Below, in pieces: positions 1-5,892 of a stretch of 7,088 bases of DNA. The position numbers were made by a program, and so were the translations under genes. The stretch spans positions 1 to 7,088 of the forward strand of contig CAMIGT010000063.1 in the NCBI GenBank assembly GCA_946221975.1. The letters run 5' to 3'. The stretch comes from an uncultured Blastococcus sp. GTDB taxonomy: Bacteria > Actinomycetota > Actinomycetes > Mycobacteriales > Antricoccaceae. Every line of letters begins with the position of its first letter. The stretch's first letter is position 1. Below the pieces are notes generated by a model. It saw nothing but the letters and a program-made list of their open reading frames with translations. It searched no databases and was not told where the DNA came from.

Positions 1-1
1 G

Positions 2-913
2 GTGATCTTGCTCGGCAAGTGGCAGGGTAGCGAAGCAGTTTCCGCTGCGATACAAGAAATCGACGCGCTCGAGTCAGTGACGGCGAGCATCGGGATCTGG
101 GTGGCGACCGACCAGGAAGGCGGTCAGGTCCAGAAGCTCAAAGGCGCTGGATTCAGCACGATGCCCAGCGCGCTCGAGCAGGCCGCCATGAGCACCGACG
201 AGCTCACCGCGCAGGCGACCGGGTGGGCGAAGGAGCTCGCGGCGGTCGGGATCGACGTCAACCTCGCACCGGTTGCCGACGTCGTGCCCGCGGCGATCGG
301 CACCGCCAACGCCCCGATTGGCCAGCACGACCGGCAGTACGGCGCAACCGCGGCAGAGGTCGCGCCGCCGATGTTGGCTTTCGCGGCGGGAATGACCGCA
401 GGCGGTGTACTGCCGACCGTCAAGCACTTTCCAGGTATAGGCCGGATCACCGGCAACACAGACCTCACCGCGACCGGGATCGACGACCCCGCGATGACCG
501 CCGGCGATCCGGACCTCGCGCCGTTTGCCGACGCGATCGCCGCGCAGATCCCGCTGGTGATGGTGGGCTCGGCGCGGTACCCGCAGCTCGACCCCCACTC
601 GGCCGCCGTCTTCTCCGAGCCGATCATCACTGGCCTGCTGCGCCAGCAGCTGGGCTTCGGCGGCATCGTGATCTCCGACGACATCGGCAATGCGGCGGCG
701 GTCGCCGACGTACCCGTGCCTGAGCGTGCCACCCGGTTTGTCGCCGCTGGCGGCGACATCGTGCTGACCGCGCAGCCGTCGCAGGCCGCGCAGATGAACG
801 ACGCGATCGTGGCGGCGGCCGCCGATCCGGCCTTCGCCGCCAAGCTCGATGTGGCGGCGCGCCGGGTGCTGACCCAGAAGGACGCCGGCAGCCTGCTGCC
901 CTGTAGCGGCTGA
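2..913 (+). CDS. Glycoside hydrolase family 3 N-terminal domain protein (NagZ/LpqI-like), 5'-truncated by the window edge
   Basis: This is the C-terminal ~303 residues of a GH3 TIM-barrel protein. The frame is open at the window edge and the first visible residues already lie inside the barrel, so the true start and any signal peptide are upstream. Seen in order (residue 1 = the GTG at position 2): DQEGGQV at 37-43, LAPVADV at 88-94, KHFPG at 141-145, and SDDIGN at 225-230, where D226 aligns with the GH3 nucleophile. Characterised relatives (NagZ, mycobacterial LpqI) release beta-N-acetylglucosamine from peptidoglycan fragments. Here, however, the loop after KHFPG reads GIGRITGNTD instead of the usual GHGxxxxDSH, so the Asp-His acid/base dyad is replaced by N152 and D154. 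The His of the usual VMxxH strand is S190. Family membership is secure; N-acetylglucosaminidase activity is not. A small lipoprotein gene follows on the same strand after 52 bases, which fits an envelope role. Confidence 0.85.
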   Translation: MILLGKWQGSEAVSAAIQEIDALESVTASIGIWVATDQEGGQVQKLKGAGFSTMPSALEQAAMSTDELTAQATGWAKELAAVGIDVNLAPVADVVPAAIGTANAPIGQHDRQYGATAAEVAPPMLAFAAGMTAGGVLPTVKHFPGIGRITGNTDLTATGIDDPAMTAGDPDLAPFADAIAAQIPLVMVGSARYPQLDPHSAAVFSEPIITGLLRQQLGFGGIVISDDIGNAAAVADVPVPERATRFVAAGGDIVLTAQPSQAAQMNDAIVAAAADPAFAAKLDVAARRVLTQKDAGSLLPCSG

Positions 914-965
914 CAGGTTCGGTCGGTACTGTGTGTGGCCGTCACCGATCGATGGGAAACTGAAA

Positions 966-1346
966 ATGACTGCTCACCGGCGCATTCTCGCCGTCGCCGC
1001 CACCTCCGCCGTACTCGCCATCGCCGGCTGCTCAAGCGGATCCGACTCGGGTTCGAGCGAGTCAGGTTCGACCACCGAGTCGACCGGCACCGAATCGACC
1101 GGCACCAGCGGGAGTACGACGAGCGGTGCGGTAAGCGGTCCGCTCGCCTCGCTCATGGGCACGCTGGAAGCGGTGCTCAACCCGGATTCCGCCGAGCTGC
1201 AGGGCGACAAGATCGTGCTGACCTTCAGCTCGGGCAGCTCGGCCGACGCGGCCGTCGCCTGCGGGACGGCGGCGGCCGCGGGCGGCGCCGACATACTCGT
1301 CTTGAAGTACCCCGACGGCGAGGTGGCCTGCGCTGACCTGCAGTAG
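966..1346 (+). CDS. Small Ser/Thr-rich lipoprotein of unknown function
   Basis: A 126-residue predicted lipoprotein that I do not recognise as a named family. The start is the ATG at 966 rather than the upstream in-frame alternative at 933, because it gives a compact signal peptide: positive MTAHRR, a hydrophobic stretch at residues 7-20, and the lipobox I-A-G-C with C22 as the lipidated cysteine. A purine-rich GGGAAA lies about 7 bases upstream. Residues 23-56 are a low-complexity Ser/Gly/Thr/Glu linker that includes a perfect ESTGT-ESTGT duplication. The remaining ~70 residues form a small alpha/beta-like domain with two cysteines, C99 and C122, which could form a disulfide outside the membrane. 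It would be anchored on the outer face of the cytoplasmic membrane. It lies 52 bases after the GH3 gene on the same strand and could be co-transcribed with it. The export and lipidation prediction is strong; the function is unknown. Confidence 0.85.
   Translation: MTAHRRILAVAATSAVLAIAGCSSGSDSGSSESGSTTESTGTESTGTSGSTTSGAVSGPLASLMGTLEAVLNPDSAELQGDKIVLTFSSGSSADAAVACGTAAAAGGADILVLKYPDGEVACADLQ
1077..1106 (+). repeat. 15-bp tandem duplication in the lipoprotein linker
   Basis: Two adjacent 15-base units (1077-1091 and 1092-1106) differ by one base (GAG versus GAA) and encode ESTGT twice. The difference is synonymous. This in-frame micro-repeat lengthens the flexible linker between the lipid anchor and the folded domain. 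It probably arose by slippage. Confidence 0.8.
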
Positions 1347-1374
1347 TTTGCTCTGCCGGGTCGGTCACCCTCGC

Positions 1375-1404
1375 TTGCCGCGCCTCCGTTTAATTCTATA
1401 GAAT
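1375..1404 (+). promoter_or_regulatory. Predicted promoter of the acyl-CoA dehydrogenase operon
   Basis: A -35-like TTGCCG (1375-1380) is followed either by TAGAAT at 1399-1404 (18-base spacer, fitting the actinobacterial TANNNT -10 pattern) or by TATAGA at 1397-1402 (16-base spacer). Transcription would start near 1410, leaving a leader of about 28 bases that holds the strong Shine-Dalgarno sequence AGGGGA at 1427-1432, five bases before the ATG at 1438. The -10 lies inside the palindrome at 1392-1405. This is prediction from sequence only. Confidence 0.5.
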
Positions 1405-1408
1405 TCAA
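1389..1408. promoter_or_regulatory. Palindromic operator candidate (AATTCTATAGAATT)
   Basis: A perfect 14-bp inverted repeat, AATTCTATAGAATT, occupies 1392-1405. It extends to 20 bp (1389-1408) with one mismatched pair. It is strikingly AT-rich for this genome and overlaps the predicted -10 box, the expected position for a repressor site. The layout resembles the short T-N-T-A-T-A-N-A-type palindromes bound by GntR/FCD dimers such as VanR-like regulators. The GntR/FCD gene at 3460-4149 is the obvious candidate, because the same CTATAG core recurs upstream of it. The palindrome is directly seen; the binding partner is inferred. Confidence 0.65.
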
Positions 1409-1437
1409 CGGATTGCACTTGCCGAGAGGGGACATCC

Positions 1438-2592
1438 ATGCTGCAGTTGGATCCAGAAGAGCAGGCCATTGTCGACGCGGTCGCTGCATTCGTCGACAAG
1501 GAGGTCAAGCCCAAGGTCCAGGAGATCGAGCACGCGAACGAGTACCCCACCGAGTTCATCGAGCAGATGAAGCAGATGGGCATCTTCGGGCTGGCGATTC
1601 CTGAGCCGTACGGCGATGTGAAGGTCTCGACCCCCTGCTACTCCCGGGTCACCGAGGAGCTCGCTCGGGGATGGATGAGCCTCGCCGGCGCAATGGGCGG
1701 TCACACGGTGGTCTCGAAGCTGCTGGTCGACTACGGGACCGAAGAGCAGAAGCAGAAGTACCTGCCGCGGATGGCGACCGGTGAGCTACGCACCACGATG
1801 GCGCTCACCGAGCCGGGCGGCGGTTCGGACCTGCAGGCCATGCGCACCGTGGCGAAGAAGGACGGCGACGAGTACGTCATCAACGGTTCCAAGACCTGGA
1901 TCACCAACGCGCGCAAGGCCGGCATGATCGCGCTGCTGTGCAAGACCGACCCCGAGGCTCAGCCGGCGCACAAGGGCATCAGCATCCTGCTCGTCGAGAA
2001 GGTCCCCGGTTTCGAGGTCTCCAAGGACCTGCCCAAGCTCGGCTACAAGGGAGTCGAAAGCTGCGAGTTGAGCTTCACCGACGCTCGAGTTCCCGCCGAT
2101 GCACTGCTCGGCGGGAAGGAGGGGGTCGGCTTCAGCCAGATGATGCGGGGCCTGGAGATCGGCCGGATCCAGGTGGCCTCACGTGCCACGGGCGTCGCGC
2201 GAGCCGCGTTCGATGACGCACTGCGCTACGCCCAGGAGCGCGAGAGCATGGGCAAGCCGATCTGGCAGCACCAGGCTGTGGGCAACATGCTGGCCACGAT
2301 GGCTACCAAGCTCACCGCCGGCCGCACGTTGCTGTGGAACGCGGCCGAGGCGTACGACGGCGGCGGTCGCTCCGACATGGAAGCCGGGATGGCCAAGCTG
2401 TTTTGCTCCGAGATGGCGATGGAGGTTGCCCTCGATGCGATCCGCGTGCACGGTGGGTATGGCTACTCCACCGAGTTCGATGTCGAGCGCTACTTCCGCG
2501 ACGCGCCGCTGATGATCGTCGGGGAGGGCACCAACGAGATCCAGCAGAACGTCATCGTCCGGCAGCTGGTCCAGCGAGGAGGACTTGAATGA
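1438..2592 (+). CDS. Acyl-CoA dehydrogenase
   Basis: A full-length (384-residue) FAD-dependent acyl-CoA dehydrogenase, a typical length for the short/medium-chain type. It oxidises an acyl-CoA to the trans-2-enoyl-CoA and passes electrons to electron-transfer flavoprotein in the cytoplasm. Visible signatures: the N-terminal helical domain; the flavin/substrate motif ALTEPGGGSD at 122-131; KTWITNA at 152-158 in the beta domain; the C-terminal helical signature RVHGGYGYSTEFDVERYFRD at 336-355; and GEGTNEIQ at 362-369, where E363 aligns with the catalytic base (E376 of medium-chain dehydrogenase). Position 336 is Arg where the family signature usually has Gln, Asp or Glu. The ATG at 1438 is preceded by AGGGGA at five bases. 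The stop overlaps the next gene's start (ATGA), so the two are translationally coupled. The substrate chain type cannot be told from sequence. Regulation by the palindromic operator upstream is likely. Confidence 0.95.
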   Translation: MLQLDPEEQAIVDAVAAFVDKEVKPKVQEIEHANEYPTEFIEQMKQMGIFGLAIPEPYGDVKVSTPCYSRVTEELARGWMSLAGAMGGHTVVSKLLVDYGTEEQKQKYLPRMATGELRTTMALTEPGGGSDLQAMRTVAKKDGDEYVINGSKTWITNARKAGMIALLCKTDPEAQPAHKGISILLVEKVPGFEVSKDLPKLGYKGVESCELSFTDARVPADALLGGKEGVGFSQMMRGLEIGRIQVASRATGVARAAFDDALRYAQERESMGKPIWQHQAVGNMLATMATKLTAGRTLLWNAAEAYDGGGRSDMEAGMAKLFCSEMAMEVALDAIRVHGGYGYSTEFDVERYFRDAPLMIVGEGTNEIQQNVIVRQLVQRGGLE

Positions 2593-3371
2593 GCGAGCGA
2601 CGCACCGTACGTCTGGAGACCGACGGGCCGGTCGCACGCGTCGTACTCGACGACCCCGACAACGGCAACGTGCTCACCCTCGCAATGGCAGAGCAGCTGC
2701 GCGACGCGGTGCGCGAGATCGCTGGTATGTCTGGAATCCGTTGCGTGGTCGTGTGTGCGGAAGGTAAGCGGTTCTGCGTCGGCGGCGACATTGGCGCGTT
2801 TGAGAACGCCGCGGTGGGCGACCGGATCAACGAGGTGGTCGCGCTGCCGCTGCACGAGGCGATCGAGTCGTTGTCGACGATGGACCCGATCGTCGTCAGC
2901 GTGGTGCAGGGTGCCGCTGGGGGCGGCGGATGCGGTCTCGCGCTCGCCGGCGATCTGGTGGTCGCCAGTGAGTCCGCGTTCTTCCGGCTCGGTTATGCGC
3001 TCATCGGGCTGAGCCCGGACTGCGGTGTGAGCTGGCGCTTCGCTCGGGCGCTCGGCCCGGCGCGGGCGATGGAGCTCTACATCTCCAACGACACGTTCAA
3101 CGCCGAGCAGGCCTACGACGCGGGCCTGGTGAGCCGGCTCGCGCGCCCCGAGCATCTCGACGCAGCGGTGTCCGAGACCGTCGACAAGGTGCTCGCGAAG
3201 TCGCCGGAAGCGCTCGCTGCGACCAAGCGGCTGATGCGTCAGGCCGGGCAGCGCACGCTGGTCGATCAGCTCGCCGACGAGGCGAAGACCATCGGCGACG
3301 TAGGCGATCTGCCCAACGCGCGCGAAGGTTTTGCGGCGTTTCTGGCCAAGCGCCGACCCGAGTTCCGGTAG
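2589..3371 (+). CDS. Enoyl-CoA hydratase/isomerase family protein, isomerase-like active site
   Basis: A 260-residue crotonase-fold protein of normal family length. Its ATG sits within the ATGA overlap with the dehydrogenase stop, behind a strong GAGGAGG Shine-Dalgarno sequence. The acyl-CoA oxyanion-hole segments are present: RFCVGGD at 61-67 and QGAAGGGGCG at 107-116. When aligned by eye with rat mitochondrial enoyl-CoA hydratase, both catalytic glutamates are missing: the E144 position is G116 and the E164 position is Y136. Instead there is GLSPDCG at 140-146, with D144 in the place used by isomerase-type members such as PaaG and related enoyl-CoA isomerases (GLxPDxG). I therefore favour double-bond isomerisation, or a ring or unsaturated acyl-CoA isomerase role, over simple hydration. 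It would act directly on, or beside, the product of the upstream dehydrogenase. Fold and family are secure; the reaction is inferred. Confidence 0.9.
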   Translation: MSERRTVRLETDGPVARVVLDDPDNGNVLTLAMAEQLRDAVREIAGMSGIRCVVVCAEGKRFCVGGDIGAFENAAVGDRINEVVALPLHEAIESLSTMDPIVVSVVQGAAGGGGCGLALAGDLVVASESAFFRLGYALIGLSPDCGVSWRFARALGPARAMELYISNDTFNAEQAYDAGLVSRLARPEHLDAAVSETVDKVLAKSPEALAATKRLMRQAGQRTLVDQLADEAKTIGDVGDLPNAREGFAAFLAKRRPEFR

Positions 3372-3378
3372 CTCCCCT

Positions 3379-3430
3379 ATTGATGATCGAGTAGCGCGAG
3401 GAGGCATTGGTGGTCGAGTAGGGCGAGGGA
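3379..3430. repeat. Tandem 27-bp-spaced direct repeat in the convergent intergenic region
   Basis: The segments 3379-3403 and 3406-3430 are direct repeats, about 20 of 25 bases identical, at a 27-base period. Each carries the core TCGAGTAG followed by a GCGAGG-type run. They fill most of the gap between the end of the hydratase-family gene and the end of the convergent GntR gene. The second copy continues into a longer element ending in TATCGAGACC (see the next entry). Confidence 0.7.
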
Positions 3431-3449
3431 CGAGCCCGTTATCGAGACC
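3412..3449. repeat. REP-like imperfect palindrome (GGTCGAGTA…TATCGAGACC), possible bidirectional terminator
   Basis: The element begins GGTCGAGTA (3412-3420) and ends TATCGAGACC (3440-3449), so its termini are imperfect inverted repeats. Inside it, GGGC (3421-3424) and GCCC (3434-3437) can pair across a 9-base loop. From memory, sequences of the form GGTCGAGTAG…GTATCGAGACC are widespread extragenic repeats in GC-rich actinobacteria. Its place between two converging genes, 10 bases from the GntR stop, suits transcript termination or mRNA 3'-end protection. There is no T-tract, so a classical intrinsic terminator is not shown. Confidence 0.6.
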
Positions 3450-3459
3450 CCAGGAGCGT

Positions 3460-4149
3460 TCAGCCGGACTGTCGCTGCGTCTGCAGGTAGTCGATGAGCT
3501 GTTCACCGACGTGCACGATGTGCTGGTACATCGCCGCTTTTGCCGCCTCACGGTCGCGTGCTGCGATGGCCGAGAGGATCGGCGCATGGTCATCGACCGA
3601 GGCCTGCGACCATCCCGGAATCTCGTCGTACGACGACAGTGGGACGTGGCTGACCGTGTTGCGCAGCAGGCTCGCGAGTCGCGTTGACCTTGCTGCGCGG
3701 TTGATCTTGCGATGGAACTGGTGGTTGAGCGCGACGACCTCGCCGACCTGATCGGCTTGGTACGCCGCGTCGATGGCCGCTTGGATCGCCGTGAGGTCGG
3801 CAATGTCGTCGTCGGTAAAGTTGTCGACGGCACGAGCCGCGAGCTCTCCCGCCGCGTAGGCCTGCACGTCAAACAGGTCGCGGATGTCCTGCGAGGTCAC
3901 CGCGACGACCCGGAAGCCGCGGCGGGGCTCCCACTTGACCGATCCCTCGGACGACAGCGCCATCAGCGCCTCGCGCACCGGAGTCGGACTGACGCCGAGC
4001 TCGGCGGCCAACTTCTCGGTGCGGATGTAGTCCGGCGACGTCAGCTCGCCGAGCATGATCGCCTCACGCACCCGGTTGGCCACCCGCTCGCTGAGCTGGG
4101 TGCCGTGCCCCGGTCGCTCGCGCAGCGGGCGCAACGACTTGCTAGACAT
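3460..4149 (-). CDS. GntR-family transcriptional regulator, FCD (FadR-type) subfamily
   Basis: A 229-residue dimeric repressor-type regulator. The N-terminal winged helix-turn-helix covers about residues 18-83, with the recognition-helix signature VSPTPVREAL at 53-62 and the wing KWEPRRGFRV at 72-81. The C-terminal all-helical FCD ligand domain (about 88-222) shows the usual metal-site pattern N142-x3-H146, H188 and H210, with Asn where Asp is commonest. FCD regulators bind acyl-CoAs or small carboxylic acids. The start at 4149 is supported by AGGTGAG five bases upstream on the minus strand (4155-4161). It converges on the acyl-CoA dehydrogenase/hydratase-family operon and diverges from the aminotransferase operon. 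CTATAG-core sites occur in front of itself and of the dehydrogenase, so control of both is likely, with an acyl-CoA or organic acid as effector. Family assignment is firm; targets and ligand are inferred. Confidence 0.93.
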   Translation of the reverse strand: MSSKSLRPLRERPGHGTQLSERVANRVREAIMLGELTSPDYIRTEKLAAELGVSPTPVREALMALSSEGSVKWEPRRGFRVVAVTSQDIRDLFDVQAYAAGELAARAVDNFTDDDIADLTAIQAAIDAAYQADQVGEVVALNHQFHRKINRAARSTRLASLLRNTVSHVPLSSYDEIPGWSQASVDDHAPILSAIAARDREAAKAAMYQHIVHVGEQLIDYLQTQRQSG

Positions 4150-4179
4150 CGATGCTCACCTGGTTGTTTCGCACCACCT

Positions 4180-4193
4180 GACTCTATAGGGAT
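4180..4193. promoter_or_regulatory. Second CTATAG operator-like site in the GntR/aminotransferase divergent region
   Basis: GACTCTATAGGGAT matches 9 of 14 positions of the perfect palindrome before the dehydrogenase gene, including the whole CTATAG core. Its outer arms are imperfect. It lies 31 bases upstream of the GntR start and 55 bases upstream of the aminotransferase start. On the minus strand it contains a TAGAGT -10-like word (4186 to 4181). On the plus strand TAGGGA (4187-4192) sits 17 bases after TTGTTT (4164-4169). A dimer bound here could repress its own gene and influence the divergent operon. The 98-base intergenic region holds nothing else I can support. Confidence 0.5.
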
Positions 4194-4247
4194 TGCCCCC
4201 GTGAGACGATCAGCGCTCCGACGTGTCCGACCGGAGCGGAGTGCGCG

Positions 4248-5282
4248 ATGACCGACCTTCGCCATCACGGCGACGCGGAGCTCGGTGCGGGCCTGGTCGA
4301 CTTCGCAGTCAACGTGCGGCGTACGGCGCCCCCGGTCTGGCTCGCCGACCGACTGCGCGCCCGCATCGACGGGCTCGCCGCGTACCCGGACCCGGCGTCC
4401 GCCACCGCGAGAATCGCTGCAGCGCATGGGATCTCGCCCGAATCTGCGCTGCCGACAGCTGGGGGAGCGGAGGCGTTCACTCTCGTGGCCACGGCTCTGC
4501 GACCGAGACATCCGGTCGTGGTGCACCCCCAGTTCACCGAACCCGAGCACGCCCTGCGGGCGACCGGGCACGACGTCGACCGAGTCGTGCTCAGCGCGGA
4601 CGACGGGTTCGCCCTCGACGCGCGAGCGGTGCCGGAGGCAGCCGATCTGGTGGTCGTGGGAAACCCCACCAACCCCACCGGCACGCTGCATCCGGCCGAC
4701 CTGCTGCGCGCGCTCGCACGCCCCGGACGAGTGCTGGTCGTCGATGAAGCGTTCATGGATGCGCTACCGGACGAGACAGAGTCGTTGGCATATGGGGAAA
4801 ATTCCGGCATTGTGGTGATCCGGTCACTGACCAAGACGTGGGGGATCGCCGGACTGCGCGCCGGCTACGTCGTGGGTGACCGGGAGATCATCGGACGGCT
4901 TGCTGTGGTGCAGCCGCACTGGTCAGTCTCCGCACTGGCGCTCGAAGCGATCGAGGCATGCCTCGAGGATTCCGCCCGTGCTGCGGCCGCCGCCGACGCC
5001 CTGTCGATCATCGATGACCGCAGGTATCTGGAAGATGGCCTGCGGCGAAGGGGATTTCGGGTGCACCCGAGCCACGCACCCTTCGTGCTGGCCGATACGT
5101 CGACCCAGATGTCGCGATCAGATCCGATGTATGTCTGGAATGCCTTGCGTGAGCAGGGGTACGCCGTACGCCGCTGCGACACCTTCCCCGGGCTCGACGG
5201 ACGGTGGCTACGGATCGCCGTACGCGACCGGGAGATCGTCGACGGCCTGCTGCGGGCGTGGGATGTGGTGAGCGGTGGCTGA
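4248..5282 (+). CDS. cobC: PLP-dependent class I/II aminotransferase-fold protein, Rv2231c/CobC type
   Basis: A 344-residue fold-type I PLP enzyme resembling histidinol-phosphate aminotransferase and the cobalamin enzymes CobC/CobD, closest by eye to the actinobacterial Rv2231c family (N-terminal LRHHGDAELGAG and LVDFAVNVR at 4-24). CobD in Salmonella decarboxylates L-threonine O-3-phosphate to the aminopropanol phosphate linker of cobalamin. PLP residues visible: N142 in NPTNPTG (139-145), D166 in VVDEAF, Schiff-base lysine K196 in SLTKTWGIAGLRAGY (193-207), R204, and R322 in RWLRIAVR as the likely carboxylate clamp. The ATG at 4248 has GGAG six bases upstream. The 3' end overlaps the histidine phosphatase start by 8 bases. 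No other cobalamin genes are in view, so a linker-synthesis role rests on family and on the phosphatase neighbour alone. A general aromatic or histidinol-phosphate-type aminotransferase is the alternative. Confidence 0.85.
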   Translation: MTDLRHHGDAELGAGLVDFAVNVRRTAPPVWLADRLRARIDGLAAYPDPASATARIAAAHGISPESALPTAGGAEAFTLVATALRPRHPVVVHPQFTEPEHALRATGHDVDRVVLSADDGFALDARAVPEAADLVVVGNPTNPTGTLHPADLLRALARPGRVLVVDEAFMDALPDETESLAYGENSGIVVIRSLTKTWGIAGLRAGYVVGDREIIGRLAVVQPHWSVSALALEAIEACLEDSARAAAAADALSIIDDRRYLEDGLRRRGFRVHPSHAPFVLADTSTQMSRSDPMYVWNALREQGYAVRRCDTFPGLDGRWLRIAVRDREIVDGLLRAWDVVSGG

Positions 5283-5883
5283 GCTGTTCTTTGTGCGGCA
5301 TGGGCAGTCCACGTGGAACCTCCAGCGGCGCGTGCAGGGCCAGAGCCACCAGCCGCCGTTGACGGCTCTCGGGCGCGAGCAGGCGAGTGAGGCCGCTGAC
5401 GTGGTGAGAACCCTTGGCCCACAGGAGATTTTCGCGTCCGACCAGATCCGCGCAGCGCAGACGGCGCGCATCGTCGGGGAGCGCTGCCAGGTCCCCGTGC
5501 GCTTCGACGCGCGGCTGCGTGAGCACGACCACGGCAAGCTCACCGGCATGCGCAGCAGCGACGCGATGGCTGCGTGGAGCGCCGACCCCCAAACGCCGGA
5601 CGGTGCCGATGCGCCGTACGACCCGGACCTGGTGCACGGTGAGACGGGTGAGTCGCCGCGCCAGGTCGCCGCTCGCTTCGCCGCCTTCTGGGGCGACGTG
5701 CGCAAACGAGGAGGACCGATCGTCGTGGTCAGCCACGGCACCCTCATCCAGACCGCGCTGGCCGTCATCGCGGGCGAGGACGTTGCCGACATGACGTGGC
5801 ACCCGATCGCCAACGGAGACGTCATCGACGCGGCCGGACGGCTTATCCACAGGTCGACAGCGGATGTCGCCGCACGTCGGTAG
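5275..5883 (+). CDS. Histidine phosphatase family protein (phosphoglycerate mutase-like; possible alpha-ribazole phosphatase)
   Basis: A 202-residue single-domain histidine phosphatase, of normal length. The catalytic set is complete: RHG at 8-10 with H9 as the phosphorylated histidine, the second phosphate-binding Arg R59 within SDQIRAAQTA (55-64), the acid E83 in LREHDHG (81-87), and H154 in VVSHGT (151-156). The start is GTG at 5275, which places FFVRHG seven codons or fewer from the N-terminus as in the family. GTGGCTGA overlaps the preceding gene's stop, so translation is coupled. The family removes phosphate from small molecules. Because it is coupled to a CobC/CobD-like PLP enzyme, alpha-ribazole phosphatase (the last dephosphorylation in the cobalamin nucleotide loop) is a reasonable guess. 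The family is too promiscuous to be sure. The canonical GxxDxPLT motif is altered here to GQSHQPPLT (22-30). Confidence 0.9.
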   Translation: MAELFFVRHGQSTWNLQRRVQGQSHQPPLTALGREQASEAADVVRTLGPQEIFASDQIRAAQTARIVGERCQVPVRFDARLREHDHGKLTGMRSSDAMAAWSADPQTPDGADAPYDPDLVHGETGESPRQVAARFAAFWGDVRKRGGPIVVVSHGTLIQTALAVIAGEDVADMTWHPIANGDVIDAAGRLIHRSTADVAARR

Positions 5884-5892
5884 CGTGGCCGC

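Noticed and set aside
927..932. TACTGT as a -10 box for a separate lipoprotein promoter
   Set aside because: No convincing -35 sits at proper spacing, so independent transcription cannot be supported from sequence.
933..965. Upstream in-frame start (ATG-less extension MWPSPIDGKLK) for the lipoprotein
   Set aside because: It would put 11 extra residues before the signal peptide. The ATG at 966 gives a textbook lipoprotein signal with a purine-rich upstream region.
124..1035. A 303-codon minus-strand open frame opposite the GH3 and lipoprotein genes
   Set aside because: It has Ala/Ser-rich composition and no motifs, and it crosses the intergenic region. The plus-strand GH3 motifs explain the sequence.
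1358..1370. Small hairpin GGGT-CGGTC-ACCC after the lipoprotein gene
   Set aside because: Only four pairs and no T-tract follow, too weak to call a terminator.
2490..3872. A 460-codon minus-strand open frame antisense to the hydratase-family gene and extending into the GntR gene
   Set aside because: Its translation is Arg/Ser/Thr-rich with no family motif, and it spans three real features including the intergenic repeat. It is a by-product of GC-rich codon bias.
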